Origin: Bacteroidales bacterium | Lineage (GTDB): Bacteria; Bacteroidota; Bacteroidia; Bacteroidales; UBA932 | NCBI GenBank assembly: GCA_015060245.1 | Contig: SUYU01000008.1 | Span: forward strand, 1-64,000 | DNA: 64,000 nt | Direction: 5' to 3' | In this document: positions 1-9,391 of the stretch, piece by piece | Layout of the letters: each line of letters starts with the position of its first letter | Numbering within the stretch: position 1 is the first letter of the stretch | Notes under the pieces: model-generated | Seen by the model: the letters and a program-made list of their open reading frames with translations, nothing else | Databases searched by the model: none | Told to the model about the DNA's origin: nothing | Program-made: the position numbers and the translations under genes

Positions 1-667
1 TTACGAAGTCGCCCTGATTAAGAGTTGTACCCTTAGAGTTAATGCGTACGAAGATATCAGTAACAACATCAATCTCAAGAGTATCGGACAACTCGATAAT
101 ACCGATAGATTGGTTGCAGATTGATTTCAGTTTACCAATAATGAAGTCCAAATCATCTGGATTCATCTCAGGATTCTTCGTACAATATTCATTGATAAAC
201 TTATAGCTTCTGAAATTGTCATCGAAGATTTCTGCTATATCTGGAATCCAATTCTTGCTCTTTACGTGAGCCGGTGTCTGTACGGCAAAAATCTCAGCTT
301 CCGGATCATCCTTCAAAGCTGCAATCGGATCGAAAGCGATCTTCACACGACACAATTTATAATCGCTATTGAACATATTTCGTCCAGCAATAGCTGTCAT
401 CAATGCGGTTACCCTCTGCTGGCCATCAATCAAGACCTTCTTTCCAGCCGAAATAGATCCATCCTTAAGTTTCACATTAGGATTCTTCCAAAGAATGATA
501 TATCCCACAGGGTAGCCCTGATACAGTGAATCCATAAGGTCACGTACCTGTTTATTCTTCCATACAAATGGCCTCTGAATCTCAGGGATTGCAATGTCTT
601 CAGCCTTAATCAGTCCCAGAATGGCACTGATTGTCATTGATGTCGTGGTGAATTTTTCGCTTTGCAT
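1..667 (-). CDS. DUF262 domain (ParB/GmrSD-N-like) protein, C-terminal part beyond the left window edge
   Basis: Minus-strand translation from CAT at 665-667 reads MQSEKFTTTSMTISAILGLIKAEDIAIPEIQRPFVWKNKQVRDLMDSLYQGYPVGYIILWKN...KKVLIDGQQRVTALMTAIAG..., typical of DUF262 (IPEIQRPFVW, DGQQRVTAL). No stop before position 1. Confidence 0.85.
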   Translation of the reverse strand, partial: MQSEKFTTTSMTISAILGLIKAEDIAIPEIQRPFVWKNKQVRDLMDSLYQGYPVGYIILWKNPNVKLKDGSISAGKKVLIDGQQRVTALMTAIAGRNMFNSDYKLCRVKIAFDPIAALKDDPEAEIFAVQTPAHVKSKNWIPDIAEIFDDNFRSYKFINEYCTKNPEMNPDDLDFIIGKLKSICNQSIGIIELSDTLEIDVVTDIFVRINSKGTTLNQGDFV

Positions 668-783
668 AGATTTGGTTTCTAAGGAATCAACAAATTTAAG
701 AAAAATCCGGTATTCTACCTATTGGTTACGGGTTTGCTTTAATATATTGTTGCATCAATGTTTCACAATATGCCCTTATTCAT

Positions 784-1275
784 CTATAACAAATATAATC
801 TTAATGCAACCGCAAGCATAACAAGAGCGATTACCACAAAAAAGAACATAGCAAATATGAGTTTATAGTTAGACTCGATGTTTTCTGCGTTCTCTTTGAT
901 TGATGTCATCATATCTTCCGATGCGCTGTTTTGCTTGGCCTGATCTTTCTTGATAGTTTCTAATGCTGACTTGACGTGCCTGACATCTGAAACAATGTCT
1001 TTCAGCACATTTTTCTGCTCGGTCAATCCAATACACGCCTCAATGGACTTTATTAATGCGCCATAGATACACATATCGCGTGAATATTCTCGGGAATGTC
1101 CTGGGTTTAGGATTGTATCGGTGATTTCCGTAGGTTCTTTCAGCCTCTCTTCTATCTTTCTAAGCCTTGTTGAAATTGCTCCAACTTCCTTTGCAAGATC
1201 GTCAATGATCGAAAGGTGTTCGTAAATGCCTTCGAGGGCTTGGAGTTCTGTGAGTGAGTTATTTTGTTTTGCCAT
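784..1275 (-). CDS. Hypothetical coiled-coil protein with C-terminal transmembrane helix
   Basis: 163-aa ORF; heptad-rich body and C-terminal hydrophobic segment LIFAMFFFVVIALVMLAVALRLYLL; directly upstream of and co-oriented with the DUF262 gene. Confidence 0.65.
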   Translation of the reverse strand: MAKQNNSLTELQALEGIYEHLSIIDDLAKEVGAISTRLRKIEERLKEPTEITDTILNPGHSREYSRDMCIYGALIKSIEACIGLTEQKNVLKDIVSDVRHVKSALETIKKDQAKQNSASEDMMTSIKENAENIESNYKLIFAMFFFVVIALVMLAVALRLYLL

Positions 1276-1312
1276 AATTGTCTGGGATTTATATGTTTAT
1301 AATCTTATAATT

Positions 1313-1492
1313 CTATAATCTTGGACCTCGTTTCTTATTTGGTGCGAGGTCTTGTTCCTCGGATTTCTTTTCCTGGCCGGAGGCTATGAGACCAATGGTG
1401 AGGTCGGCTGCTAGCATTGTGAGGTCGGTGGTCAGGGAATGGTCCTGGTTGTTTGAACGGGATTCATTAACCTGAAGGTCCTGGACTTGGTA
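1313..1492 (-). pseudogene. Possible C-terminal remnant of an unidentified gene
   Basis: Stop-free minus frame YQVQDLQVNESRSNNQDHSLTTDLTMLAADLTIGLIASGQEKKSEEQDLAPNKKRGPRL* looks coding-like (amphipathic, charged tail) but has no N-terminal part in frame. Confidence 0.25.
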
Positions 1493-1648
1493 TTAGGGAT
1501 TGATGTTCATGTCGCTAATGAAAGTGTTGCCTTCTTTAGGAATTAATTGAGATTCCTATTGTAAGTACCTCATCATCTTCTATATGTCTGAGTAAGTGAA
1601 TGGAAATATTAAAGTAACCTATTGGTATTTCTTTCCTATTTTTGCATT

Positions 1649-2047
1649 ATGGATTTGATGGATTGCAGAGATTATATTCTCTCCTTGCCTGAAGTGGAGG
1701 AGAGTCAGTCGTTTGATGATGAAGTGGTTGTTTATAAAATTGGTGGAAAATGGTTTGCTGTTGTGATTTTCAGTAGGGGAGGCTACCTTGCTGTAAAGTG
1801 TAATCCCGACAGAGCAATTATCTTGAGAGACCGTTATTCAGCAATTACTCCTGCCTGGCACTTCAATAAAAGGCATTGGAATGATCTTCTTGTTGCCCAG
1901 TTGCCTGATGAGGTTGTAAAGAGGGAGATAAGGCACTCATATTTTTGCGTTGTCAAGAAGGGTGTAGTTCCAAAATCAAGGAGGTGTGAACTTCTGGTAC
2001 TCGCATCGGAGGCTGGAATTGTTGATGATGCCGAACTCTTTTATTGA
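1649..2047 (+). CDS. MmcQ/YjbR family DNA-binding-like protein
   Basis: MDLMDCRDYILSLPEVEESQSFDDEVVVYKIGGKWFAVV...NKRHWNDLLV matches the MmcQ/YjbR pattern; start chosen at 1649 within the longer ORF at 1622. Confidence 0.8.
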   Translation: MDLMDCRDYILSLPEVEESQSFDDEVVVYKIGGKWFAVVIFSRGGYLAVKCNPDRAIILRDRYSAITPAWHFNKRHWNDLLVAQLPDEVVKREIRHSYFCVVKKGVVPKSRRCELLVLASEAGIVDDAELFY

Positions 2048-2084
2048 TTCTGTATCTTCATTATCCCTATATGGATTTTTGTGC

Positions 2085-2960
2085 AATTTGTGTAATGTGA
2101 ACACTTTGTGTAATATGTGCAATGTGCGCAGGTTTTGTAGTTTGTGCACATTTGTGTAATGTGAACACTTTGTGAATTTTGTTCAAAGTGAACACTTTGT
2201 GTAATATGTGCAATGTGTGCAGGTTGTGGTAATTTGTGCAACTTGAGCAGTGTGTGTAATTTGTCTGCTTTGAGCAATTGAGCAATATGTGCAATGTGAG
2301 CAGTTTGTGGAGTTTGTGCACATTTGTGTAATGTGAACAGTTTGTGAATTTTGTTCAATGTGAACACTTTGTGTAATATGTGCAATATGCGCAGTTTGTG
2401 GAGTTTGTGCACATTTGTGTAATGTGAACAGTTTGTGAATTTTGTTCAATGTGAACACTTTGTGTAATATGTGCAATATGCGCAGTTTGTGGAGTTTGTG
2501 CACATTTGTGTAATGTGAACAGTTTGTGAATTTTGTTCAATGTGAATACTTTGTGTAATATGTGCAATGTGTGCAGGTTGTAGAGTTTGTGCACATTTGT
2601 GTAATGTGAACAGTTTGTGCATTTTGTTCAATGTGAATACTTTGTGTAATATGTGCAATATGCGCAGTTTGCAGAGTTTGTGCACATTTGTGTAATGTTA
2701 ACAGTGTGCATTTTGTTCAATGTGAACACTTTCTGTAATATGTGCAATGTGTGCAGGTTGTGGAGTTTGTGCACATTTGTGTAATGTGAACAGTGTGCAT
2801 TTTGTTCAATGTGAACACTTTGTGTAATATGTACAATGTGAGCAGTTTGTGGAGTTTGTGCAGTTTGTGGTAATTTGTGCAACTTGAGCAGTGTGTGTAA
2901 TTTGTCTGCTTTGAGCAATTGTGCAATGTGAGCAATTTGTGCAATTGTGAACACTTTGTC
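2085..2960. repeat. GT-rich minisatellite / higher-order tandem repeat, 91-bp main period
   Basis: Anchor CACATTTGTGTAATGT recurs at about 2147, 2319, 2410, 2501, 2592, 2683 and 2772 (spacings 172, 91, 91, 91, 91, 89). Internal units are variants of TTTGTGNAATNTGNNCA. Confidence 0.95.
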
Positions 2961-3036
2961 GTAATTTATGCAATTCGTGGCAGTTTTCACATTCTTTTCA
3001 TTTGTTGAATTTTTAAACTTTGAATTATTCAATCGT

Positions 3037-3411
3037 TCAATCGTTCAATTCTATCTTTCCAAACCATTCATTGACTTTCTGCTCTGCCCTTTCTTTGACC
3101 TCTGGGGTACAGTTTGCAATAATGCTCTTTGTGCATGCTATGAGGGCGGCGATGTCGTCTGTAAAGCCTATTATTGGAGTAATGTCGGGCAGAAGGTCAA
3201 GTGGCAGTATAAAGTATCCCAATGCGCCCAATATGGTGGCCTTGTCGCTTTTTGAAACGCTTTTGTCCTGAAGAATATAGTAGAGCAGTAGGGCATAGTA
3301 TACCGGTTTTCTGCCCTGGCGCTCGGTAAACCTTCTTATTTTCTTCCACAATGCCTCCTGGGTGTAGTGTTTGCTGTATTTTGCAAGTTTGTCGGGATGA
3401 AAATTATACAT
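3037..3411 (-). CDS. YkvA family (DUF1232) membrane protein
   Basis: DKATILGALGYFILPLDLLPDITPIIGFTDDIAALIA is the DUF1232 signature. Confidence 0.85.
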   Translation of the reverse strand: MYNFHPDKLAKYSKHYTQEALWKKIRRFTERQGRKPVYYALLLYYILQDKSVSKSDKATILGALGYFILPLDLLPDITPIIGFTDDIAALIACTKSIIANCTPEVKERAEQKVNEWFGKIELND

Positions 3412-3516
3412 GGCTATATTCTTTCTTTTTGCTTAACTGTTTTTACAAAAATAACTCCATTTTTAAAACTATTGTTTAACTTTGAAAAAAGTTGTTAAAT
3501 TTTTAGAGTTTAAGAT

Positions 3517-4206
3517 ATGAATTGCGAGTTGCAAAACCAGAATACCAACCAGGTTTGGTCAATGCCGCGTATTGGCGATCCTGCACCTGAGTTCAGGGCC
3601 ATGACCACAAAGGGCAAATTGAATTTTCCATCGGATTATGGTGACAGTTGGAAAATACTTTTCAGTCATCCTGCCGATTTTACTCCAGTATGTACTACCG
3701 AGTTTATTGCGTTTGCAAACATGCAGGAGGAATTTGAGAAGTTGAATACCAAGATTGTAGGCCTTTCTGTTGACAGTTTGAGCAGCCATATAGCATGGGT
3801 GCGGAACATTAAGGAGAAGATAGTCTGGGATGGAAATGCCAATGTGGATATCAACTTCCCTATAATAGTTGATTTGAGCAAAAAGGTGTCAAATCTCTAT
3901 GGCATGCTTATGCCCGGGGAGAGCAACAATGCTTGTGTGAGGGCTGTATTCTTCATTGATCCCAAAAATATTGTGAGGGCAATCATTTACTATCCGCTTG
4001 TGTTGGGACGTAATTTTGATGAGATCAAACGTGTAATCATTGCTCTGCAGACTGCAGATGCCCACGACGTTGCACTTCCTGCCAATTGGGTTCCCGGCAA
4101 GGAGGCAGTTCTCCATTCACCAATTACCACCGACGAGGCTCAGGAGCGTTGTGCCCAGGAAGGTATAAACTGCTCTGAATGGTACTTGTGCACCAAAAAG
4201 TTGTAA
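3517..4206 (+). CDS. Peroxiredoxin (Prx6/1-Cys-like AhpC-TSA)
   Basis: RIGDPAPEFRAMTTKGKLNFPSDYGDSWKILFSHPADFTPVCTTEF; peroxidatic Cys motif PxxxTxxC. Confidence 0.93.
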   Translation: MNCELQNQNTNQVWSMPRIGDPAPEFRAMTTKGKLNFPSDYGDSWKILFSHPADFTPVCTTEFIAFANMQEEFEKLNTKIVGLSVDSLSSHIAWVRNIKEKIVWDGNANVDINFPIIVDLSKKVSNLYGMLMPGESNNACVRAVFFIDPKNIVRAIIYYPLVLGRNFDEIKRVIIALQTADAHDVALPANWVPGKEAVLHSPITTDEAQERCAQEGINCSEWYLCTKKL

Positions 4207-4263
4207 GTATTGGCGAAAAGGGGGCACCTGGACATAAAACCAATAAAACCAATAAAACCAGCC

Positions 4264-5481
4264 ATGAAACCATCAATAAGATTTTTCTCCAGTATTACCT
4301 CCTTTTCAATAGCACTTTTATTGATATTTTCATCCTGCAACAATCAAGATGGCAATGATGCCCATTCAATTGAATTTGCACTTGACAATTGCAAAGATAT
4401 GCCATTGAGTACCTATGCATCAAAAATTGAATATCTCCCATTGGAAACAAACAGAAATTCTGTAATGGAAGCGGTTTCAGATGTTGATACAGATGGAGAA
4501 CTGCTATACACTTTTTGTAAGTATGCTCCTCAGAAAGTATATGTTTTTGATATGCAGGGGCATTTTGTCAATGAGATTGACAAAAACGGCAGAGGACCTG
4601 GGGAGTATACGAGTGTTTTGGATTTTCATCTTGAGAAAGATCTGCAAAAAACTTATATTTCATTGGTTACTGCTGATGCCAGAATTCTCTCATATAACGT
4701 AGATGGGGATTGCGTTAGAGAGGTTAACCTTAATCTTCCAAAAAGAAGCCGTATCACTTCCAGTGCATATATCAGCAATGGAAGATATGCGATTGTAACT
4801 GCTTCTTATGTGATAGACAGAGAAAAGCGACAGACAATAGCCGACTCCCGGAAACTGACAATTATTGATACTACAGGAAAACTGCTATATGAGAAGGTGT
4901 TGGCAATCAGTAAGCCTACACATAAAGAATACTATGACCGAGGTCATTTTGCGTACTCCTACAACGGCAATTTAAGAATGAGCACAGGAATGGAGTCCAG
5001 AGATTCTTTGATGGTTTTTAATGACCAAATGGAGGTGATATCCAACCATATTTTTGATTTTGGACAACTCAGACCTGATATCAATGAAAATGGTGCGCAA
5101 ATCATACACAGATGGAATATTGAGACCGATAGTTTTATTAAGTTTCAGGTAAGCGCCTCTTGGGAATCTATGACCAAGATATATCCGGAGAATCGGGGCA
5201 AACGTGGTCATACAACTTCCATGTATCTTGATAAAGAGACAAATGAACTCTTTACAATTCCGTACAATTATGATTTTTCACTTGATGGCTTTACCAATGA
5301 CATTGACCAGGGAGTTCCATTTGTACCGATATTTGTAAGTGGCAACAAGATGTATCAGCCGGTACAAGCCGAAAAATTTATAGAGTATGCTCATATGAGC
5401 AATTCCCCAAAGATGAAAGAGATTGCAGCAACTCTTACAGAAGAGAGTAATCCTGTATTGATAGTTGCAACACTAAAATAA
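4264..5481 (+). CDS. 6-bladed beta-propeller lipoprotein
   Basis: Signal/lipobox ...SIALLLIFSSCNN; VYVFDMQGHFVNEIDKNGRGPGEY motif typical of the Bacteroidota 6-bladed beta-propeller family. Start set at ATG 4264 after a 9-bp repeat tract. Confidence 0.8.
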   Translation: MKPSIRFFSSITSFSIALLLIFSSCNNQDGNDAHSIEFALDNCKDMPLSTYASKIEYLPLETNRNSVMEAVSDVDTDGELLYTFCKYAPQKVYVFDMQGHFVNEIDKNGRGPGEYTSVLDFHLEKDLQKTYISLVTADARILSYNVDGDCVREVNLNLPKRSRITSSAYISNGRYAIVTASYVIDREKRQTIADSRKLTIIDTTGKLLYEKVLAISKPTHKEYYDRGHFAYSYNGNLRMSTGMESRDSLMVFNDQMEVISNHIFDFGQLRPDINENGAQIIHRWNIETDSFIKFQVSASWESMTKIYPENRGKRGHTTSMYLDKETNELFTIPYNYDFSLDGFTNDIDQGVPFVPIFVSGNKMYQPVQAEKFIEYAHMSNSPKMKEIAATLTEESNPVLIVATLK

Positions 5482-5533
5482 GCGATTTTGTGAGTGATTT
5501 TGTGGCGGTTTTGGGATACTTGACTCCGAAGAG

Positions 5534-6421
5534 TTAGAAAGTAGCCCTGACTGTTCTGATTCCTACGTTGCTCTTGATGCCGTTGATATATTCAACAATT
5601 GTACGGTGGTCAATTGTCACCTTCATGGCATCCATTGAGGCGTGGATGAAGGTCTTTTTGCCGTTGTTCTCAATCACAATTCCTACATGAGAGAGGTCGA
5701 GGCCTTCTGTTGCTGTGCAGAAGGCAATCATATCGCCCGGCTGCAACTGCTCAAGGTATTTTGGCACTTCTGTTTTTGGAATGTAGTAGTAAGAGTGGCT
5801 GTTGAGTTCTTTTTCAACGGCTGCAATTTTTGCAATATTCTCCTGGTTCTCCTTGAGTTGTTTGTACCGGTCGCTCTTTCTGGTCATGAATGAGAATTTC
5901 TGGTCAAGAGGTGTGTTTGCAATCTCCTTGCTCATCTCTTTTACAAGCCCGTTTTTTTCGGCCTGGAGAATCCACTCGCTTGTATAGTGAATGCGGCTGG
6001 TGTAACCGTCAACTATACCGTTCCTGTAGCGGAAATCCTGAATGTTTTTGCAGAAATTTACGTATGATGTATCATCGCTCTTTGCGGTTTGTGCCAATGC
6101 AAAGCATGATTCCACAAAGAGAATGCAGTCTGTTGAATCAAGATTTACAACAAGTTCCTCTTTAACACCATTTTCAAGAGTGTTTGCCACATATGGTGTT
6201 CCTTGTCTGAGCAGTGCTGCCTTGAGAATAAGATCATTTGCAGGCAGTTCCCTGTACTTATAAAGTTCTTTCATCAGTTTGCTGTATGTGGCATCATATT
6301 TAACGCCATCATTTTCTGATTTGGAAGGTGTCTGTGAGCATGCCTTTATTTGTACAAGTACCATCAGCAGAATAAGGGCCAAAACTCCTTTTCTCTTTAT
6401 AAATCCCGATAAATTATTCAT
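5534..6421 (-). CDS. DUF1460 (N-acetylmuramoyl-L-alanine amidase-like) protein
   Basis: LRQGTPYVANTLE...LVVNLDSTDCILFVESCFAL...LQPGDMIAFCTATEGLDLSHVGIVIE; DUF1460 hallmarks; N-terminal signal peptide. Confidence 0.85.
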   Translation of the reverse strand: MNNLSGFIKRKGVLALILLMVLVQIKACSQTPSKSENDGVKYDATYSKLMKELYKYRELPANDLILKAALLRQGTPYVANTLENGVKEELVVNLDSTDCILFVESCFALAQTAKSDDTSYVNFCKNIQDFRYRNGIVDGYTSRIHYTSEWILQAEKNGLVKEMSKEIANTPLDQKFSFMTRKSDRYKQLKENQENIAKIAAVEKELNSHSYYYIPKTEVPKYLEQLQPGDMIAFCTATEGLDLSHVGIVIENNGKKTFIHASMDAMKVTIDHRTIVEYINGIKSNVGIRTVRATF

Positions 6422-6756
6422 AGTATTATCAATTAGACGTTTTTCAATTCAATTTGCTCTCTGTAACCAATATATGTACTGCTACTGTTCTTTTTGTGTG
6501 TAATGTCAAATCTTATATAGAATTCTATTTTGCAGAGAACTGAATGCATGTGCAGAATTCCTTTTGCGAAGATAACAAAACAAATCAAATAATAGATGTC
6601 TGAAGGTGTAATTCTGTAGGATTCGGGGTCTTAACTTAATACAATGTTACGTATATGATTATTTGCTCATTGGCAATCACGCAGAAAAGTGCATATCTGC
6701 TTGCTCGTAATGTGTATGCTCAAAATGTTTGATAGCGCGAATATCCGTTAAAGAAA

Positions 6757-6786
6757 TATCCCTGTCAGAGAATTCTAACAGGGATA
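6757..6786 (-). terminator. Hairpin downstream of ilvE, candidate ilv operon terminator
   Basis: TATCCCTGT (6757-6765) pairs with ACAGGGATA (6778-6786), perfect 9-bp stem; minus-strand flank is U-rich (ATTTCTTT). Confidence 0.55.
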
Positions 6787-6844
6787 AGTCTCTTTTGATG
6801 TGATTTTGTGGTCACTATCAAATTATCAAAATTTGAACAATTTG

Positions 6845-7867
6845 TTATAGAATTACGCACCAGTTGTGGGTATCCTCAACCTCGCCACGCTGTATGCCTA
6901 CAAGAGTGTTGTAGAGTTTACGGCTTACAGGACCGCACTCTTTGGCATATTTGTAAATGGCATTGAATTCTGCACCCTCAATTGAAGGTTTGTCATCAAC
7001 CTGGTTCACTGGAGTTATTACCACTGCAGTGCCGCACTCGCCAACCTCCTCAAAGGTAGCAAGTTCCTCTACAGGAATAGGTCTGCGCTCAGTCTTGTAA
7101 CCAAGATCTTTGGCAACTTGCTCCAATGATTTGTTTGTGATTGAAGGCAATACGGTGTGTGAATCAGGAGTTATATATGTGTTGTCCTTGATACCGAAGA
7201 AATTTGATGAAGAGAACTCATCAATGTATTTGTGCTCTTTAGGGTCGAGGTAAAGAACGCCTGGATAGCCAGCACGTTTGGCCTCAAGACCTGCAAACAA
7301 TGATGCTGCGTAGTTTCCTCCAACTTTGTATGAACCGCTGCCTTTGTGGGCTGCACGGTCATATTCACGTGCAATAACTGCTTTTACAGGGCTGTCGATT
7401 CCACCTGCATAGGCGCCTACTGGAGCAACCATAATCATGAAAAATGCCTCTACAGAAGGTTTTACACCCAATTGAGGTCCAACTCCTATAAGGGTAGGAC
7501 GGATGTATAGTGATGCGCCTGTGTCATGTGGAGGAATAAAGTCTGCGTTCTCAAGCACAACCTGTTTTACCATCTCCACGAACATCTCCTCGCTTGGTGC
7601 TGCTATACCAAGATATGTTGCCGAGCGGATAAGGCGTTTTGCATTCTCATCCGGTCTGAAGATTCTGATTTTACCATCTTTGCATTTGAAAGCCTTTAAT
7701 CCTTCAAAGCACTCAACGCCATAGTGCAGTGATGCAGATAGTGCGCTTATTGTAATGTTGTCATCTGTTCTGCTCTCTACAGGTCCCCATGCTCCATCCT
7801 TGTAGTGGGAACAAACCATTGTATTGGTTTTGATGTAGTTGAAACCCAAGTTATTCCACTCTATCAT
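6845..7867 (-). CDS. ilvE: Branched-chain amino acid aminotransferase
   Basis: SALSASLHYGVECFEGLKAFK...GSGSYKVGGNYAASL...YIDEFSSSNFFGI; class IV aminotransferase. Confidence 0.95.
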   Translation of the reverse strand: MIEWNNLGFNYIKTNTMVCSHYKDGAWGPVESRTDDNITISALSASLHYGVECFEGLKAFKCKDGKIRIFRPDENAKRLIRSATYLGIAAPSEEMFVEMVKQVVLENADFIPPHDTGASLYIRPTLIGVGPQLGVKPSVEAFFMIMVAPVGAYAGGIDSPVKAVIAREYDRAAHKGSGSYKVGGNYAASLFAGLEAKRAGYPGVLYLDPKEHKYIDEFSSSNFFGIKDNTYITPDSHTVLPSITNKSLEQVAKDLGYKTERRPIPVEELATFEEVGECGTAVVITPVNQVDDKPSIEGAEFNAIYKYAKECGPVSRKLYNTLVGIQRGEVEDTHNWCVIL

Positions 7868-8119
7868 AATAATAATGTTTAGTATTAAATCAATTCTCCC
7901 TGATAATATGTCTGCCTTCTTCTACTTATTTTCTGTAGACTCTCTTTACCGGAATTGGCTCCTGCAAAGAAATGTCAGACTGAACCTCAAAGTTACGAAT
8001 TATCTTTATATTAACAATTGCAAAACGCTCTTTGTAAAAGCAAATCTTCAGATAAGGTAGATTTGCGCCATTATCTGAAGATTGTATCATTTCCATACCT
8101 GGTGAACTGCTGTTCAATT

Positions 8120-9379
8120 TCAAATAAGGAACTCAAAAAGATCTTTTTTCTCGTTCAGGTATTCATAAACTATACCCTGTTCATCCATTCTCTTGACGAG
8201 GCTGCAATAATCTTCCGGACAGGCCACTTCAATGCCTATTACAGCAGGGCCGGCATCCTTGTTTGTCTTTTTTATGTAGGAGAAATGCGTGATGTCATCA
8301 TTTGGCCCGAGTATATCCCTTATAAATCCAAGAAGTGCTCCTGAACGCTGAGGGAAGCGTATTATGAAGTAGTGCTTCAATCTCTCGAACAGAAGGGATT
8401 TCTCCCTCATCTCCTCCATTCTTGTTATATCGTTATTGCTGCCGCTGATTATGCAGACAACATTTTTATCTTTGATCTTGTCGGCATAAAACCTGAGCGC
8501 AGTAACAGAGATTGCACCGGCCGGCTCAACAACAATTGCATTTTTGTTGTATAGGTCAAGTATAGTTGAGCAGACTGCACCTTCGGGAACTACAACAATA
8601 TCGTCAAGCACCTCTTTGCAGATTTCAAATGTATAGTTTCCCACTCTTTTTACGGCGGCACCGTCTACAAACTTGTCGATATGGTCAAGTTCAGTAACCT
8701 CACCCTTTTCAAGCGATGCTTTCATGCTGGCTGCTCCTGCCGGTTCAACACCAATTATTTTTGTTGAAGGGCTTATCTGTTTTATATAGGAACCGATACC
8801 TGATACAAGGCCGCCGCCGCCAATTGGCACAAATATGTAATCGAGTTGGAATTTGCTGTCCTGCATTATCTCCATTCCTATAGTGCCTTGTCCTTCAATG
8901 ATCTTTGGATCGTCAAAAGGCGGTATGAATGTCTTGCCTGTAGTGCTTGAGTACTCTTTTGCTTCTGCATTTGAGGCATCAAATGTATCTCCGCTCAAGA
9001 TAATTTCAATACAACCATTGCCGAACATCTTCACCTGTTCTATCTTCTGTTTAGGCGTTGTTGTAGGCATATAGATTGTGCCCTTTATATTGAGCAGTTT
9101 GCAAGAGAGAGCCACGCCCTGTGCATGGTTTCCAGCACTTGCACAGACAATTCCGCACTCCAGTTGTTCTGGTGTGAGGCTTTTGATCTTGTTGTACGCT
9201 CCCCTTATCTTGTAGGAGCGTACAATCTGAAGATCTTCCCTTTTTAGAAATACGTTGGCACCATAAGCATCTGACAAGTGCATGTTATGCATCAGTGGTG
9301 TAGGCGTAACTACCTCAGACAAAGTGATCTTTGCTTTGGAGATATCCTGCAACTTTGGAAAATATCTGCTTACGTCCAT
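8120..9379 (-). CDS. ilvA: Threonine ammonia-lyase (dehydratase)
   Basis: KREDLQIVRSYKIRGAYNKI...CASAGNHAQGVALSC...; C-terminal ACT-like domain. Confidence 0.95.
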   Translation of the reverse strand: MDVSRYFPKLQDISKAKITLSEVVTPTPLMHNMHLSDAYGANVFLKREDLQIVRSYKIRGAYNKIKSLTPEQLECGIVCASAGNHAQGVALSCKLLNIKGTIYMPTTTPKQKIEQVKMFGNGCIEIILSGDTFDASNAEAKEYSSTTGKTFIPPFDDPKIIEGQGTIGMEIMQDSKFQLDYIFVPIGGGGLVSGIGSYIKQISPSTKIIGVEPAGAASMKASLEKGEVTELDHIDKFVDGAAVKRVGNYTFEICKEVLDDIVVVPEGAVCSTILDLYNKNAIVVEPAGAISVTALRFYADKIKDKNVVCIISGSNNDITRMEEMREKSLLFERLKHYFIIRFPQRSGALLGFIRDILGPNDDITHFSYIKKTNKDAGPAVIGIEVACPEDYCSLVKRMDEQGIVYEYLNEKKDLFEFLI

Positions 9380-9391
9380 TGTCTTTCAAAA

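Noticed and set aside
266-529. Plus-strand ORF MSRCLYGKNLSF...
   Set aside because: Antisense to the well-supported DUF262 coding frame.
2085-2960. CRISPR array
   Set aside because: Repeats are contiguous degenerate GT-rich units without unique spacers and no cas genes are present.
2041-3032. Overlapping minus-strand ORFs MHKLHKLRILHILHKVF... (79-134 aa)
   Set aside because: Artefacts of the 91-bp minisatellite: the same peptide recurs in rotating frames, starts are spaced by exactly 91 nt, no start/RBS context.
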